Assembly (NCBI GenBank): GCA_014871545.1
Contig: WGSR01000093.1
Coordinates: 1 to 6,245 of the forward strand
Direction: 5' to 3'
DNA: 6,245 nucleotides
From: Collinsella sp.
Lineage (GTDB): Bacteria; Actinomycetota; Coriobacteriia; Coriobacteriales; Coriobacteriaceae
A model generated the notes under the pieces. That model searched no databases. It was not told the origin of the DNA and worked only from the letters and a program-made list of their open reading frames with translations. The translations under genes and the position numbers were made by a program. Shown here one piece after another: positions 5,200 through 6,245 of this stretch (positions are counted from its first letter, which is position 1; each line of letters opens with the position of its first letter).

Positions 5200-6245
5200 C
5201 TAGTCTAGGCGGACTGGATCGTGGGGGTAGTCGTTGAGAATCTCGACGCCGTTCTCGGTCACCAGGGCTAGGTCCTCGATGCGGACGCCGGTGTTGCCGG
5301 GGAGGTAGATGCCCGGTTCGATGGAGAACGTCATGCCCGGCTCTACGACCTGCTCGTTGACGAGCGAGACGTCGCCCGGCTCGTGATCCTGCAGGCCGAT
5401 CGAGTGTCCCAGGCGATGCGTAAAGTATTTGCCGTAGCCCGCGTCTTCAATCACGTCGCGCGCGGCGCGGTCCAGGTCGCACATGCGCACGCCCGGTGCG
5501 ATGAGCGCCTCGGCGGCCTCGTTGGCGCGGCGCACGATATCGTAGATGCGCGCCGTTTCCTCGTCCGGCTCGCCCCAAAAGAACGTGCGCGTCATGTCCG
5601 AGCAGTAGTTGCGGCGGCGCCCACCAATGTCGAACAGCACCACGTCGCCGCGCTTGAGCACCGTATCGTCGGGCTCGTGGTGCGGGTCGCCGGCGTTGGC
5701 GCCAAAGCTCACGATGGGCGGAAAGCTAAAGCCTTCGCAGCCGTGCTTACGATACAGGCCGAGCATCTGGTCGGCAATCTCGCGCTCCGTCACACCCTCG
5801 TGTACGAGCTTGATGGCGTCGGCCATCACAGCGTCGTTAGCGGTCGAGGACGCGCGCATAAGCTCCTGCTCGGTGGCATCCTTGTGGGTGCGTGCAGCGG
5901 TGACGGCAAAGTCGCCCAGGAAAAACTCGCTTGCGGCGTGGCGCTCTATGAGCGGCATCAAAAAGCCGGAGCGCATGACGGTGTCGATGCCGAGCGGTTT
6001 GGTCGGATTGACCTCGCGAGCGATGGCGTCGGCCACGACATCGGTATCGGTGTGATAGGCGACGCGGGCATTGTCGTACTCGGGCAGCTGATGCAGGGCG
6101 TTGACCAAGATCACGGGCTCGCAATCGCGCGCGAGCAGCATACCGCAAAAACGCTCGAACATATCGGCATAAAAACCGGTCAGATAGTAAATCGACCACG
6201 GGTCGTTTACGAGCAGCTGCGCGCCGGGGTGCTGAGCCTCGAGCG
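5200..6245 (-). CDS. M24 family metallopeptidase, Xaa-Pro aminopeptidase/dipeptidase-like (N-terminus outside window)
   Basis: Members of this family remove or split residues next to proline in peptides, usually in the cytoplasm with two Mn or Co ions. The frame is open to the window edge. Upstream of the internal Met (codon 6160-6162) one reads NDPWSIYYLTGFYAD, the NPxNIxYLTGF-type motif of a creatinase-like N-terminal domain, so this Met is not the start. The gene runs past base 6245. Numbering from that Met, the pita-bread catalytic domain is about residues 100-320. All five metal ligands are visible: D178 (LFDIGG), D189 (CSDMTRT), H253 (HRLGHSIGL), E282 (SIEPGIY) and E296 (VRIEDLAL). The substrate-site histidine of PHHEP (161/162) is also present, so the enzyme should be active. 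Aminopeptidase P versus prolidase cannot be told apart here, hence no symbol. Creatinase or methionine aminopeptidase are less likely given the N-domain and C-terminus. It converges with folC, and a 13-bp hairpin follows the stop. Confidence 0.92.
   Translation of the reverse strand, partial: LEAQHPGAQLLVNDPWSIYYLTGFYADMFERFCGMLLARDCEPVILVNALHQLPEYDNARVAYHTDTDVVADAIAREVNPTKPLGIDTVMRSGFLMPLIERHAASEFFLGDFAVTAARTHKDATEQELMRASSTANDAVMADAIKLVHEGVTEREIADQMLGLYRKHGCEGFSFPPIVSFGANAGDPHHEPDDTVLKRGDVVLFDIGGRRRNYCSDMTRTFFWGEPDEETARIYDIVRRANEAAEALIAPGVRMCDLDRAARDVIEDAGYGKYFTHRLGHSIGLQDHEPGDVSLVNEQVVEPGMTFSIEPGIYLPGNTGVRIEDLALVTENGVEILNDYPHDPVRLD

Overview
The window looks like chromosomal housekeeping DNA from a high-GC, gut-type coriobacterium. 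Collinsella or a close relative is my best guess. This rests on the protein style (ClpX, ValS and FolC with strong C/G third-position bias) and on my general impression of such genomes, not on a database match. No phage, transposase, CRISPR, rRNA or tRNA sequence is visible.

Layout. Positions 1-245 hold the 3' end of clpX (+), closed by a clear intrinsic terminator (267-303). A 286-bp gap follows that contains a large palindromic element, E1 (397-511). valS (532-3228, +) is complete. A 279-bp gap holds a second palindromic element, E2 (3240-3355). folC (3508-4851, +) is complete. The convergent gap 4852-5199 has no gene and is packed with inverted repeats: a 25-bp hairpin, a small hairpin, a roughly 160-bp structured palindrome (E3, with a U-tract) and a 13-bp hairpin. 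From 5200 to the window end, on the minus strand, lies a peptidase of the M24 (Xaa-Pro peptidase) family whose N-terminus runs off the window.

How the genes relate. ClpX is the unfoldase of the ClpXP protease, ValS charges tRNA-Val, and FolC makes folylpolyglutamates. The M24 peptidase probably cleaves X-Pro peptides. valS and folC are commonly neighbours in Gram-positive bacteria. Here they are separated by E2 and each has its own ribosome binding site.

The most interesting signal is non-coding. E1 and E2 flank valS in opposite orientations. They share a core of about 50 nt (45 of 50 aligned positions identical, one of the differences being a compensated base pair). Each core is enclosed by long self-complementary arms whose outer sequences differ almost completely between the two copies. 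Conserved core plus divergent but still complementary arms points to selection on structure, or to a palindromic mobile or RNA element, rather than to ordinary duplication.
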